Positions 27,985-36,036 of a stretch of 64,000 nt of DNA are shown piece by piece. Numbering within the stretch: position 1 is the first letter of the stretch; each line of letters opens with the position of its first letter. The stretch covers positions 1-64,000 of the forward strand of contig CAZZEH010000016.1 of NCBI GenBank assembly GCA_964653095.1, read 5' to 3'. The position numbers and the translations under genes are program-made. The notes under the pieces were generated by a model. It saw only the letters and a program-made list of their open reading frames with translations. It was not told the DNA's origin and searched no databases. This stretch comes from JAMLHH01 sp964653095 (GTDB lineage Bacteria; Bacteroidota; Bacteroidia; Chitinophagales; JADIYW01).

Positions 27985-29532
27985 ATGTCTCCGATTATCA
28001 TTTTACTCTGTATTGCATTCTACTTTGCAATTCTGCTGTACATTTCCAAAATTACTTCTAAAAATGCCGATAATGACTCTTACTTTATCGGTAATCGCCA
28101 GTCTTCCTGGATATTAGTTTCTTTCGGACTCATTGCCGAGTCGCTTTCCGGTGTTACCTATATTTCTGTACCCGGGATGGTGGGTACGAGTCATTTCAGC
28201 TACCTGCAATTAGTATTGGGCTATTTTTTTGGATACATGGTAATTTCTTATGTTTTGCTGCCCATTTATTACAATTTGCAACTCAGGAGTATTTATGAGT
28301 ATCTCAGGCGAAGGTTTGGAGTCACCTCACAAAAAACAGGTTCTTTTTTCTTTCTCTTATCCAGACTTTTTGGTTCAGCCGCCAGACTTTATCTCGCGGC
28401 AATTGTCATGCAGACATTTTTGTTTGACCCGTTGGGAATTCCCTTTGGCGTTGCCGTGACCATTTTAATCGGACTCATGCTTGCATATACTTACAAGGGC
28501 GGCATTAAAACTTTAGTCTATACCGATATTTTACAGGCTTCTTTGTTGCTGCTCGGAGTAATTATCACCATATTTTTTATTGTGAACAGATTAGATATCA
28601 GTCTGACAGAGGCAGTAAGTGCAGTATATGGCAGTGATTACAGCAACACATTCTTTTGGGATTTCAGAGAAGCTAATTTCTTCTGGAAACAGTTTTTGGG
28701 CGGGATGTTTATAGCAATCGCCATGACCGGTCTGGATCAGAATATGATGCAAAAAAACCTGAGTTGCCGAAGTCTTAAAGATGCTCAAAAAAATATTAAT
28801 CTGTTTAGTGTGGTGGTTATTTTTGTGAACCTCCTGTTTCTGAGTCTGGGAGTACTGCTGTACTTATATTCAGAGCAAATGGGAATCGGAATTCCGACAA
28901 GAACAGACGAACTGTACCCGATGTTAGCTTTCGAACATCTCGGATTTTGGGCAGGATTAGTCTTTATAATAGGACTTTCAGCCGCTACCTTTTCCAGCGC
29001 AGATTCAGTATTGACTGCTCTGACCACTTCTTTTTATATAGATTTTTTGAAAAAAGATGAAGATGTAGAAAACCTCGCTCAGAAAAAAAGATATTTTATC
29101 CATTTCATTTTCGCCGTATTGCTGCTCTTAGTCATTTTGGGAATAAAAGCACTCAACGAGCAGGCAGTTATTGACTTGGTGTTCTTGCTTGCGGGATATA
29201 CATACGGTCCTTTGCTGGGTCTGTTCTTTGTGGGAATTTTTACTAAATTACAGCTTCGGGATAAATGGGTGCCGATTGTGGCAGTCTTATCTCCTTTGGT
29301 GGGACATATCCTAAAAACTATTCTGAATCATCCGGCACTGTACAAATTAATAAGTGAAGGCGATGCAGGCTGGTATAATCAGTGGATGTTTTACCTTAGT
29401 GATGGAATCAGTTCTTTGCTGGGACATCCGCTAAATTATAAAATTGGAAATGAACTCATACTGATTAATGGAATCATTACGGTATTGGGCTTAATGGTTT
29501 TATCTAAAAAAGTAACACATGAAAAAGAATGA
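27985..29532 (+). CDS. Sodium:solute symporter (SSS family)
   Basis: The 515-residue protein has about 13 membrane helices and SSS features: SLIAESLSG-type segment (FGLIAESLSGVTYISVPGM), YLRRRFG, GGIKTLVYTDILQ, and LSAATFSSADSVLTALTTSF in the sodium-site helix. It imports a solute with sodium; the closest functional classes include sugar, proline and pantothenate carriers, and the substrate cannot be fixed here. It overlaps the next gene by 14 bp. Confidence 0.88.
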   Translation: MSPIIILLCIAFYFAILLYISKITSKNADNDSYFIGNRQSSWILVSFGLIAESLSGVTYISVPGMVGTSHFSYLQLVLGYFFGYMVISYVLLPIYYNLQLRSIYEYLRRRFGVTSQKTGSFFFLLSRLFGSAARLYLAAIVMQTFLFDPLGIPFGVAVTILIGLMLAYTYKGGIKTLVYTDILQASLLLLGVIITIFFIVNRLDISLTEAVSAVYGSDYSNTFFWDFREANFFWKQFLGGMFIAIAMTGLDQNMMQKNLSCRSLKDAQKNINLFSVVVIFVNLLFLSLGVLLYLYSEQMGIGIPTRTDELYPMLAFEHLGFWAGLVFIIGLSAATFSSADSVLTALTTSFYIDFLKKDEDVENLAQKKRYFIHFIFAVLLLLVILGIKALNEQAVIDLVFLLAGYTYGPLLGLFFVGIFTKLQLRDKWVPIVAVLSPLVGHILKTILNHPALYKLISEGDAGWYNQWMFYLSDGISSLLGHPLNYKIGNELILINGIITVLGLMVLSKKVTHEKE

Positions 29533-30238
29533 ATTTAAGATTAAAAAGCCATACAAGAGCCGTTCCTGGACTCAGATAAATGCTTCAAACAGTTGGGCTA
29601 TTTTTAAAATTATGTCCGAATTTGTAGATGCTTATGAAAACATGAACAGAATAGGCCCGTGCGTGTCCGTTTTTGGTTCGGCGAGAACAAAAAGAAACAC
29701 CAAGCATTATAATATGGCGGTCGAAATAGGCTCAAGATTAGTCGAAGAAGGGTACGGCATCATCACCGGAGGCGGTCCGGGCATCATGGAAGCAGCTAAT
29801 AAAGGTGCACACATTGCAGGCGGTCGCTCGGTTGGGCTGAACATAAAACTTCCTCACGAACAGGGACACAACCAATATATTGATCATGATAAAAATATCA
29901 ACTTTCACTATTTCTTTGTCCGTAAAGTAGCCTTGGTCAAATACGCTCAAGGGTTTATTTTCTTTCCGGGCGGGTTTGGCACCATGGATGAAATTTTTGA
30001 GGTCATGACGTTGGTACAGACAAAAAAAGTGGACAGAATACCTCTGATATTTATAGGAAAAAATTATTGGAAAGGATTAATCTCGTGGGTTAGGAAAACG
30101 ATGTTGGACACCCATCAGTATATTAGTGATGGCGACTTGGACTTGTTTCTGATGACCGACGATATTGAAGAAGCAGTCGCGTATATCAATGCATTCTACG
30201 ATCAGCCGGACAGAGCTATGGCTCCAAATTTCCAATAA
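29519..30238 (+). CDS. LOG family protein (TIGR00730, Rossmann fold)
   Basis: The 239-residue protein has both signature motifs of the LOG (LONELY GUY)/lysine decarboxylase-like family: GGGPGIMEA and PGGFGTMDE. Family members are nucleoside 5'-monophosphate phosphoribohydrolases that release a base from a nucleotide. SVFGSARTKRN at the N-terminus is also typical. It overlaps the symporter gene by 14 bp, while the M23 peptidase gene follows after 28 bp. Confidence 0.9.
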   Translation: MKKNEFKIKKPYKSRSWTQINASNSWAIFKIMSEFVDAYENMNRIGPCVSVFGSARTKRNTKHYNMAVEIGSRLVEEGYGIITGGGPGIMEAANKGAHIAGGRSVGLNIKLPHEQGHNQYIDHDKNINFHYFFVRKVALVKYAQGFIFFPGGFGTMDEIFEVMTLVQTKKVDRIPLIFIGKNYWKGLISWVRKTMLDTHQYISDGDLDLFLMTDDIEEAVAYINAFYDQPDRAMAPNFQ

Positions 30239-30266
30239 AATTGGGTTTAAACGGAATCAAATTCAG

Positions 30267-32030
30267 ATGCTCAAAAAAGGTTCTAAAAAGCATAGTTATC
30301 TTTGGCTTGTTTTTCCTAAGATTATTTTAGGATTGTGTTTTTTGTCTTTTAACTCGTCGGTAAAATATGCAGATGCTCAGACCATCTCCGCAGAAATGTT
30401 CCCGAAACCTGTCAGCTTCATTCCACCGTTAGACGGAGCATTATACATCAACGGTACTTTTGGCGAGCCCCGTCCCAATCATTATCACGCAGGGTTAGAT
30501 TTAAAAACTAACGGGCAAATCGGAAAAAAGGTCTATGCAGCCGATGAAGGATATATTTCAAGAATTAAGGTCAGTGCTACCGGATACGGAAATGCGCTGT
30601 ACCTGAATCACCCCTCTGATATGACTACTGTTTATGCACACCTGGACAGGTTTGTCAAACCGATTGCAGATTGGATTAAATCCGTTCAGTATGAGCTGCA
30701 GTCCTTTGAAATTGATACTGTTTTGCCGGATAAAAGATTTTTCTTCAAACAGGGAGCACAAATTGCTTTTTCAGGAAATACAGGCGGGAGTGCCGGTCCT
30801 CATCTGCATTTTGAAATCAGAGATACTTACAGCGAGATTGTAATTAATCCAATGAAATACCTGGAAGTTATCGACTATACCCGACCTGTCATAGGGCAAC
30901 TCAAAATTTATCCGGTACAGGAAAGCCTTTACGACCATCCCGGCATTCGAATTCCTCTGACCGCCGGCTCGTCAGGAGTCTGGGGAGGTGGGGAAACAGA
31001 AGTTCCGGAAGGGCTGATTATGTTTGCCGTACAGGCTTATGACCAACAAGATTTGACTCCCATGCACAAAAACGGCATTCCTACTGTCAAGATGTTTGTA
31101 AATGACGAGTTGGTTTTTGTGAGAGAAAAAGACAGTATCGATTTTGATGAAACGAGATATACTCATGCTATGGCAGACTACTCAGAAAAATTTAAAAACG
31201 GTACGGACTATTATCTTGCAACTCTTCTTCCCGGAAATCTTGAACGAAGTCCTTATTTAAAATCTCCCTCTGACGGAAGAATAAAAATCGCGGATGGGGA
31301 AGTAAAAAAAATAGGCATTCATCTGATTGATTTTCACGGGAATACATCAAAAGTAACTTTTACTGCCAAGGGAATAAAATCAATAAACTCATCGGAAACT
31401 ATTTACCTCAATCCCAATTTATCTGAGGGAAGCAAACAATTAGACGGCGCTGAAATTTCGTGGGATGCCCAGACTTTTTACGACCTGATTCCGGACAAAA
31501 TTTATGTAGCCAAACAGCCTAAAACGCCATACAGTCGCACATACTATATCTTTAAGGATGAGGTTTTCCCGATTCACTCCAATCTGAAAATTCAAATCAA
31601 AAACTGGTTTGTTCCAAAAAATCTTGAAGATAAAATTGTATTGGTTGGAGAAAATATCAGAAAAAGAAAAAGAGTTTATCTCCCGACGATAAAAGAAAAC
31701 ATTTTAGAATCCTCTATTTCTGAGCCTGCAGAAATTTATATCGATTTGGATACGACTTCCCCAAAAATCGCTTTACTGAACTACAATGCTCAAAAGCAGT
31801 CTTTTTCCAAAAATAAAATTCAAATCAAAATAACGGACGACCTTAGCGGTATAAAATCTTATCGGGGACAGATTGACGGTGAGTGGATTTTATTGGAATA
31901 TGACGCAAAAAATGATTTGCTTACACATCATTTCGGCCCTAATTTAGGCGGTTCACATACTTTAAGTATTCAAGTCATTGATCGGGTAAACAATATTGCC
32001 GAAAAAGAAGTTAGATTCATAAAACCATGA
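30267..32030 (+). CDS. M23 family metallopeptidase, exported
   Basis: I use the ATG at 30267 (MLKKGSKKHSYLWLVF), since the upstream in-frame ATGs lie inside the LOG gene; this gives 587 residues and a signal anchor. The LytM/M23 zinc site is complete: NHYHAGLDL supplies His and Asp, and GPHLHFEIRD supplies the HxH pair. The C-terminal half (about 250-587) is beta-rich with an Ig-like end (ITDDLSGIKSYRGQIDG). It should cut peptidoglycan cross-links or be a relative doing so in the periplasm. It overlaps bcp by 4 bp. Confidence 0.88.
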   Translation: MLKKGSKKHSYLWLVFPKIILGLCFLSFNSSVKYADAQTISAEMFPKPVSFIPPLDGALYINGTFGEPRPNHYHAGLDLKTNGQIGKKVYAADEGYISRIKVSATGYGNALYLNHPSDMTTVYAHLDRFVKPIADWIKSVQYELQSFEIDTVLPDKRFFFKQGAQIAFSGNTGGSAGPHLHFEIRDTYSEIVINPMKYLEVIDYTRPVIGQLKIYPVQESLYDHPGIRIPLTAGSSGVWGGGETEVPEGLIMFAVQAYDQQDLTPMHKNGIPTVKMFVNDELVFVREKDSIDFDETRYTHAMADYSEKFKNGTDYYLATLLPGNLERSPYLKSPSDGRIKIADGEVKKIGIHLIDFHGNTSKVTFTAKGIKSINSSETIYLNPNLSEGSKQLDGAEISWDAQTFYDLIPDKIYVAKQPKTPYSRTYYIFKDEVFPIHSNLKIQIKNWFVPKNLEDKIVLVGENIRKRKRVYLPTIKENILESSISEPAEIYIDLDTTSPKIALLNYNAQKQSFSKNKIQIKITDDLSGIKSYRGQIDGEWILLEYDAKNDLLTHHFGPNLGGSHTLSIQVIDRVNNIAEKEVRFIKP

Positions 32031-32491
32031 AAATGTTAAAAGTCGGAGATAAAATACCTGACATAGCCGTAAACGACCAAAACGGAGAATATGTCAATTT
32101 ATTACAGCTTAAAGGTGAAAAGCTAATCATCTATTTCTACCCCAAAGACAACACCCCGGGCTGCACGGCCGAGGCCTGTAACTTTCGGGACAATCACGAC
32201 AAGCTGAAAAAATTAGGTTATACCATTTTTGGTATCAGCCCTGATGACGAAAAAAGACATACGGGCTTTATTGCAAAACACGAACTGCCTTTCACACTAT
32301 TGGCCGATACGGATAAAGAACTTGCAAAAGCTTTTGGAGTGTGGGGTCCCAAAAAATTCATGGGAAGAGAATTTGACGGCATACACCGAACGACATTTAT
32401 AACAGATGAAGAAGGCGTAATTTCTCACGTGATTACAAAGGTCAAAACGAAAGAAAGCACCGAGCAGATTTTAGAATTGCTGGGCTACTAA
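32027..32491 (+). CDS. bcp: Thioredoxin-dependent thiol peroxidase (Bcp/PrxQ)
   Basis: The 154-residue peroxiredoxin reduces hydroperoxides. The active site shows the PrxQ pattern with peroxidatic and resolving cysteines five residues apart: DNTPGCTAEACNFRD (near 41-55). The conserved Arg is expected in the GIHRTTFI segment. It begins in an ATGA overlap with the M23 gene. Its last 40 bases lie in the 131-bp direct repeat, and its stop overlaps the ancestral position of the gmk stop codon on the other strand. Confidence 0.93.
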   Translation: MKMLKVGDKIPDIAVNDQNGEYVNLLQLKGEKLIIYFYPKDNTPGCTAEACNFRDNHDKLKKLGYTIFGISPDDEKRHTGFIAKHELPFTLLADTDKELAKAFGVWGPKKFMGREFDGIHRTTFITDEEGVISHVITKVKTKESTEQILELLGY

Positions 32492-32582
32492 TTCTCAATA
32501 AACGTTTTGACTATCTGAGAGACTTTTCTCTTGGATTCCTGCAGGTCGTCATTGATTACGACTATATCCGCATACTGCTCAT
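32452..32582. repeat. 131-bp direct repeat, left copy (bcp/gmk 3' ends)
   Basis: This copy matches 34469-34599 at a constant offset of 2017 bp with six substitutions and no gaps. It contains the true 3' end of bcp followed by a duplicate of the 3' end of gmk on the other strand. The two copies bracket FISUMP cassette C. Confidence 0.9.
32488..32582 (-). pseudogene. 3' fragment of gmk left of cassette C
   Basis: The minus strand repeats the last ~32 codons of gmk (stop as CTA on the plus strand at 32488-32490; compare 34505-34599). Similarity ends at 32582, where unrelated AT-rich sequence begins. It marks the original convergent bcp-gmk junction. Confidence 0.88.
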
Positions 32583-32765
32583 TTTTAGTTTATTCTGTAT
32601 GAACTACATCATAGAAAGACAACGAGTTTAAAGCAACCCGAATTATGAGGTTAATAAACAATTTTAGTTGTCATGTTTATATTGTTAAAATACTATACGT
32701 AAGTAAAATAAAATGTATTTTTATAGCTCGTGTATAATTGATAATACAACATTAAACTAATTAAA

Positions 32766-33242
32766 ATGAAAAAAGCATTAATAACGTTCACAGTGATATT
32801 GTTTGTATTCGTAACAGTTTATGCTCAAGAATCCATTAATGCAACAGGGGGCAATGCACATGGTAGTGGAGGTACTGTAGCTTATTCTATTGGGCAGATT
32901 GTCTATACTGCCCATTCAGGTCATAGCGGAACAGTCGCTCAGGGAGTACAACATGGATATGAAATAATACCGGTCGGAATCAAAGAAAGCCTTCTGAATA
33001 TTTCATTATCGATTTTCCCTAATCCAACCTCTGATTATTTGACCCTGCAAATAAAAGATTACAACAGTGAAAAGCTGTCACTTCAACTTCTTGATATTCA
33101 GGGTAGATTACGGCATGCCGCACAAATCTATTCCGGTGAAACTGTTATACACATGAATGACTTGGCAAAAGCTACCTATTTTATCCATGTATTTGATTAC
33201 AAGAGCAAAAAAATTCAATCTTTTAAAATTGTAAAACTATAA
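32766..33242 (+). CDS. Small T9SS type A sorting-domain protein, cassette C
   Basis: This 158-residue paralogue of the cassette A and B proteins has a different signal peptide (MKKALITFTVILFVFVTVYA) but a nearly identical second half from VQHGYEIIPVGIKESLLN onward, including the sorting domain (FPNPTSDYLTLQI to FKIVKL). The abrupt change from divergent to near-identical sequence suggests gene conversion or a mosaic origin. It starts 274 bp after bcp behind AT-rich DNA that should hold the promoter; the leader TAATACAACATTAAACTAA resembles those of A and B. Confidence 0.88.
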   Translation: MKKALITFTVILFVFVTVYAQESINATGGNAHGSGGTVAYSIGQIVYTAHSGHSGTVAQGVQHGYEIIPVGIKESLLNISLSIFPNPTSDYLTLQIKDYNSEKLSLQLLDIQGRLRHAAQIYSGETVIHMNDLAKATYFIHVFDYKSKKIQSFKIVKL

Positions 33243-33247
33243 CCATT

Positions 33248-34387
33248 ATGAAAAAACTATTTTTTGTTTACATCGCTTTGTTTTTAACGGCGAATGTATT
33301 TGGTCAGGCGCCGGAAAAAATGAGCTATCAGGCTGTAATTAGAGATGTCGACAATCAATTAGTATCCAATCAGGCTATTGGAATGCGCATATCCATTTTA
33401 CAGGGTTCTGCAGATGGTGCAGAAGTGTATCAGGAAACTTATAACCCAAATCCCACTACCAATGTCAATGGTTTAGTGAGTTTAGAAATTGGGACAGGAG
33501 TTCCATTAGCTGGAAATTTCTCCACGATTGACTGGGCAAATGGTTCTTACTTTATTAAAATAGAAACAGACCTTAAGGGTGGCACAGACTATAATATTTC
33601 AGGAACTAGTCAGTTAGTGAGTGTTCCTTATGCACTCTATGCTGAAAATGGGGTGAAAGATGGTTCAGTTATTGGAGAAATGCTTTTTTGGAATGGTGTA
33701 AATTGGGAAAGTGTAATACCTGGGCAAGATGGAGATATCTTGACTTTAAAAAATGGCATTCCTACATGGAGATTATTTGATGAAGGAGTTATTGTTCATA
33801 ATGGTTTTAGTTATAAAGAGGTTACTAATCCTACAACTGGCAGGACATGGCTTGACAGAAATTTAGGAGCAACTCAAGTTGCTATAAATAGCACAGACTC
33901 AAATGCATATGGAGATTTATATCAATGGGGACGTGGTAATGATGGACACCAAATTAGAACTTCCGATACGACCGCGACTTTAAGTACTTCCGATACTCCC
34001 GGTCACGGCAAATTTATCGCAAACAGTGATTATCCTGACGATTGGCGTTCTCCGCGAAATGATAACTTATGGCAAGGTGTAGATGGTATAAACAATCCAT
34101 GTCCAAATGGATTTAGAGTACCAACTATTGAGGAATGGGAACTCGAAAGAGAAAGCTGGAGTTCAAAGAATGCTTCAGGTGCTTTTGGTTCTCCATTAAA
34201 ACTGCCGTTATCAGGCTCTCGTATTGGTGGAAATGGAAAGTTATATAATATAGATAACGCTGCTGACTATTGGAGCAGTTCAATAAATGATACTAATTCA
34301 AGGGGTCTTGTTTTTAGTAATAATAGTGCCAGCATTTATTCTAACAACAGATCATATGGTCATTCTATTCGTTGCATAAAAGATTAA
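33248..34387 (+). CDS. FISUMP-domain surface protein without collagen-like linker, cassette C
   Basis: The 379-residue protein shares the signal peptide and N-terminal domain with A and B (APEKMSYQAVIRD to SVPYALYAE), but the collagen-like part is missing; the domain passes directly to DGSVIGEMLFWNGVNWE. The FISUMP domain has RTWLDRNLGA, YQWGRGNDGHQ, CPNGFRVP and YWSSS, ending IRCIKD. The 3' half is richer in A/T-ending codons than the 5' half and the other copies. It is 5 bp after the sorting-domain gene. No sorting domain of its own is visible. The conserved flank found after A and B is absent here. Confidence 0.85.
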   Translation: MKKLFFVYIALFLTANVFGQAPEKMSYQAVIRDVDNQLVSNQAIGMRISILQGSADGAEVYQETYNPNPTTNVNGLVSLEIGTGVPLAGNFSTIDWANGSYFIKIETDLKGGTDYNISGTSQLVSVPYALYAENGVKDGSVIGEMLFWNGVNWESVIPGQDGDILTLKNGIPTWRLFDEGVIVHNGFSYKEVTNPTTGRTWLDRNLGATQVAINSTDSNAYGDLYQWGRGNDGHQIRTSDTTATLSTSDTPGHGKFIANSDYPDDWRSPRNDNLWQGVDGINNPCPNGFRVPTIEEWELERESWSSKNASGAFGSPLKLPLSGSRIGGNGKLYNIDNAADYWSSSINDTNSRGLVFSNNSASIYSNNRSYGHSIRCIKD

Positions 34388-34468
34388 TTTAATTAAAGCT
34401 TTTATCTATCAGACAATAACGCTATTCCAAAAAACAACTTTGAAATATAGACCCTTATTTAAAAAATT

Positions 34469-34599
34469 AGAAAGCACCGAGCAGATTTTAGAGTTGCTGG
34501 GCCACTAATTCTCAATAAACGTTTTGACTATTTGAAAGACTTTTCTCTTGGATTCCTGTAGGTCGTCATTGATTACGACTATATCCGCATACTGCTCAT
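34469..34599. repeat. 131-bp direct repeat, right copy (bcp/gmk 3' ends)
   Basis: This copy holds a duplicate of the bcp tail and the true 3' end of gmk. Differences from the left copy lie at six positions, two in the bcp part and four in the gmk part. Left of it, at 34388-34468, is unrelated AT-rich sequence. Confidence 0.9.
34470..34508 (+). pseudogene. 3' fragment of bcp right of cassette C
   Basis: The plus strand encodes ESTEQILELLGH followed by TAA, against ESTEQILELLGY at the end of intact bcp. The fragment overlaps the intact gmk stop codon, which shows that bcp and gmk were directly convergent with overlapping stops before insertion. Confidence 0.88.
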
Positions 34600-35083
34600 A
34601 TTTCAGTTCATGGCGGGCTTTTTCCAGTCTGTTTCTCACTTCATCGGCGTTTTCAGTTCCTCTGAAAAATAATCTTTCGGAAAGTACTTCCATGCTTGGT
34701 GCTTTGACAAAAATATTTAAAGCATCTTCACCAAAATAGACTTTCAGTGAATTAGCTCCAATTACATCTACCACAAAAAGAACTACATTCCCTTCTGCCC
34801 ATACCCGTTCTACCTCAGCCTTTAAGGTGCCGTAATACATGCCTTCGTACACCTGTTCCCACTCAATAAAGTCGTCGTTTTCGACCTGCTCCACAAACTG
34901 CTCCGGACGGATAAAATAATAATCTGTTCCTTCAGTTTCATTTTCTCTCGGCGCGCGCGTGGTAACCGAAACTGAACGCTGTATATTATCAAATTTCCTG
35001 AGAATATATTTGGACAAGGTGGTTTTCCCGCCTCCGGAAGGGCCGGTAAAAATTATAGCTTTATGCTTGGTATCTTTTGCCAT
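34505..35083 (-). CDS. gmk: Guanylate kinase
   Basis: The 192-residue enzyme phosphorylates GMP to GDP. The P-loop GPSGGGKTTLSK (residues 14-25), SVTTRAPRENETEGTDYYFI and GMYYGTL are typical. It is essential for nucleotide supply. The start is 4 bp after yicC ends, so they are probably cotranscribed, as in many bacteria. Its 3' end lies in the 131-bp repeat but is intact. Confidence 0.94.
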   Translation of the reverse strand: MAKDTKHKAIIFTGPSGGGKTTLSKYILRKFDNIQRSVSVTTRAPRENETEGTDYYFIRPEQFVEQVENDDFIEWEQVYEGMYYGTLKAEVERVWAEGNVVLFVVDVIGANSLKVYFGEDALNIFVKAPSMEVLSERLFFRGTENADEVRNRLEKARHELKYEQYADIVVINDDLQESKRKVFQIVKTFIEN

Positions 35084-35087
35084 GAGG

Positions 35088-35966
35088 CTATAAAATATTA
35101 AAAGTCTGTTCTTTAATTTTCTCCAGATTATCTTTCATCCCAACTACAATTTTCTGGATGTCGGAATCATTTGCTTTGGAACCAATCGTATTGATTTCCC
35201 GTCCCATTTCCTGTGTAATAAAAGACAATTTTCTGCCTTTTTCATTTGTTGAATTCTGCTGCATCACCTCTCTGAAATAATTAATGTGCGCCTGAAGCCG
35301 GACTTTTTCTTCGTTAATATCCAATTTTTCCACGTAGAAAATCAATTCCTGTTCCAGCCTTCCGGCATCTGTCTGAATATCCGGTTCCAGATTGCTGATT
35401 TCCTGCATGATGCGCTGTCTGACTCGTTCTATTCTCCCGGATTCAAACTGCTCTATCTGCGGAATACAGGATTCTATTTCCGAAACTTTTTCCTCCAAAT
35501 CCCGATACTGAGACTCACCTTCTTTCTCCCTGAACATAAAAAGTTCGTGTACTGCTGCCTGTGTCGCCTGAACTAATGCCTGTTTAATCTCCTCGGGATT
35601 TTCTTCCGCACTCTGCTCCGATATCACATTCGGCAGGGCTAAAATTGCCTTCATCATTCCTGAAGTGTCGGTTTTATTTTCCCTGGCAAACTGTTCTAAT
35701 TGGGCATAATAATGCTGCATAACCGTCAAATTGAGCTGTACTGCTGCACTTTCCTCCCCTTTCTCTTCGGTCACCACGGCATCCGTTTTTCCCCGGACAA
35801 TTTCTGCTAAAGCTTTCCGAACAGAGGCTTCATGAAGTTTGAGATGAACGGGTAGTTTGACATTAATGTCCAGTGTTTTGCCGTTTAATGACCTCAGCTC
35901 AACTTTGTATAAAGTTTTTCCGGCTTTCGCTTCGCCGGAACCAAAACCGGTCATAGAATACAGCAT
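35088..35966 (-). CDS. YicC family endoribonuclease
   Basis: I place the start at the ATG at 35966, which gives the family's usual opening MLYSMTGFGSG; another ATG lies three codons upstream. The ~292-residue length, the SLNGKTLDINVKLP motif and the C-terminal GREINTIGSKANDSDI stretch (conserved in YicC/DUF1732) are visible. YicC proteins are RNases that act on small RNAs in E. coli. Linkage to gmk is widely conserved. Confidence 0.9.
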   Translation of the reverse strand: MLYSMTGFGSGEAKAGKTLYKVELRSLNGKTLDINVKLPVHLKLHEASVRKALAEIVRGKTDAVVTEEKGEESAAVQLNLTVMQHYYAQLEQFARENKTDTSGMMKAILALPNVISEQSAEENPEEIKQALVQATQAAVHELFMFREKEGESQYRDLEEKVSEIESCIPQIEQFESGRIERVRQRIMQEISNLEPDIQTDAGRLEQELIFYVEKLDINEEKVRLQAHINYFREVMQQNSTNEKGRKLSFITQEMGREINTIGSKANDSDIQKIVVGMKDNLEKIKEQTFNIL

Positions 35967-36036
35967 AATTTTCACTTTGGAATGAAGGGCAAAGATAGTA
36001 TTTCAAAAACGTAAAAAGAAGTTACAGACAGGTATT

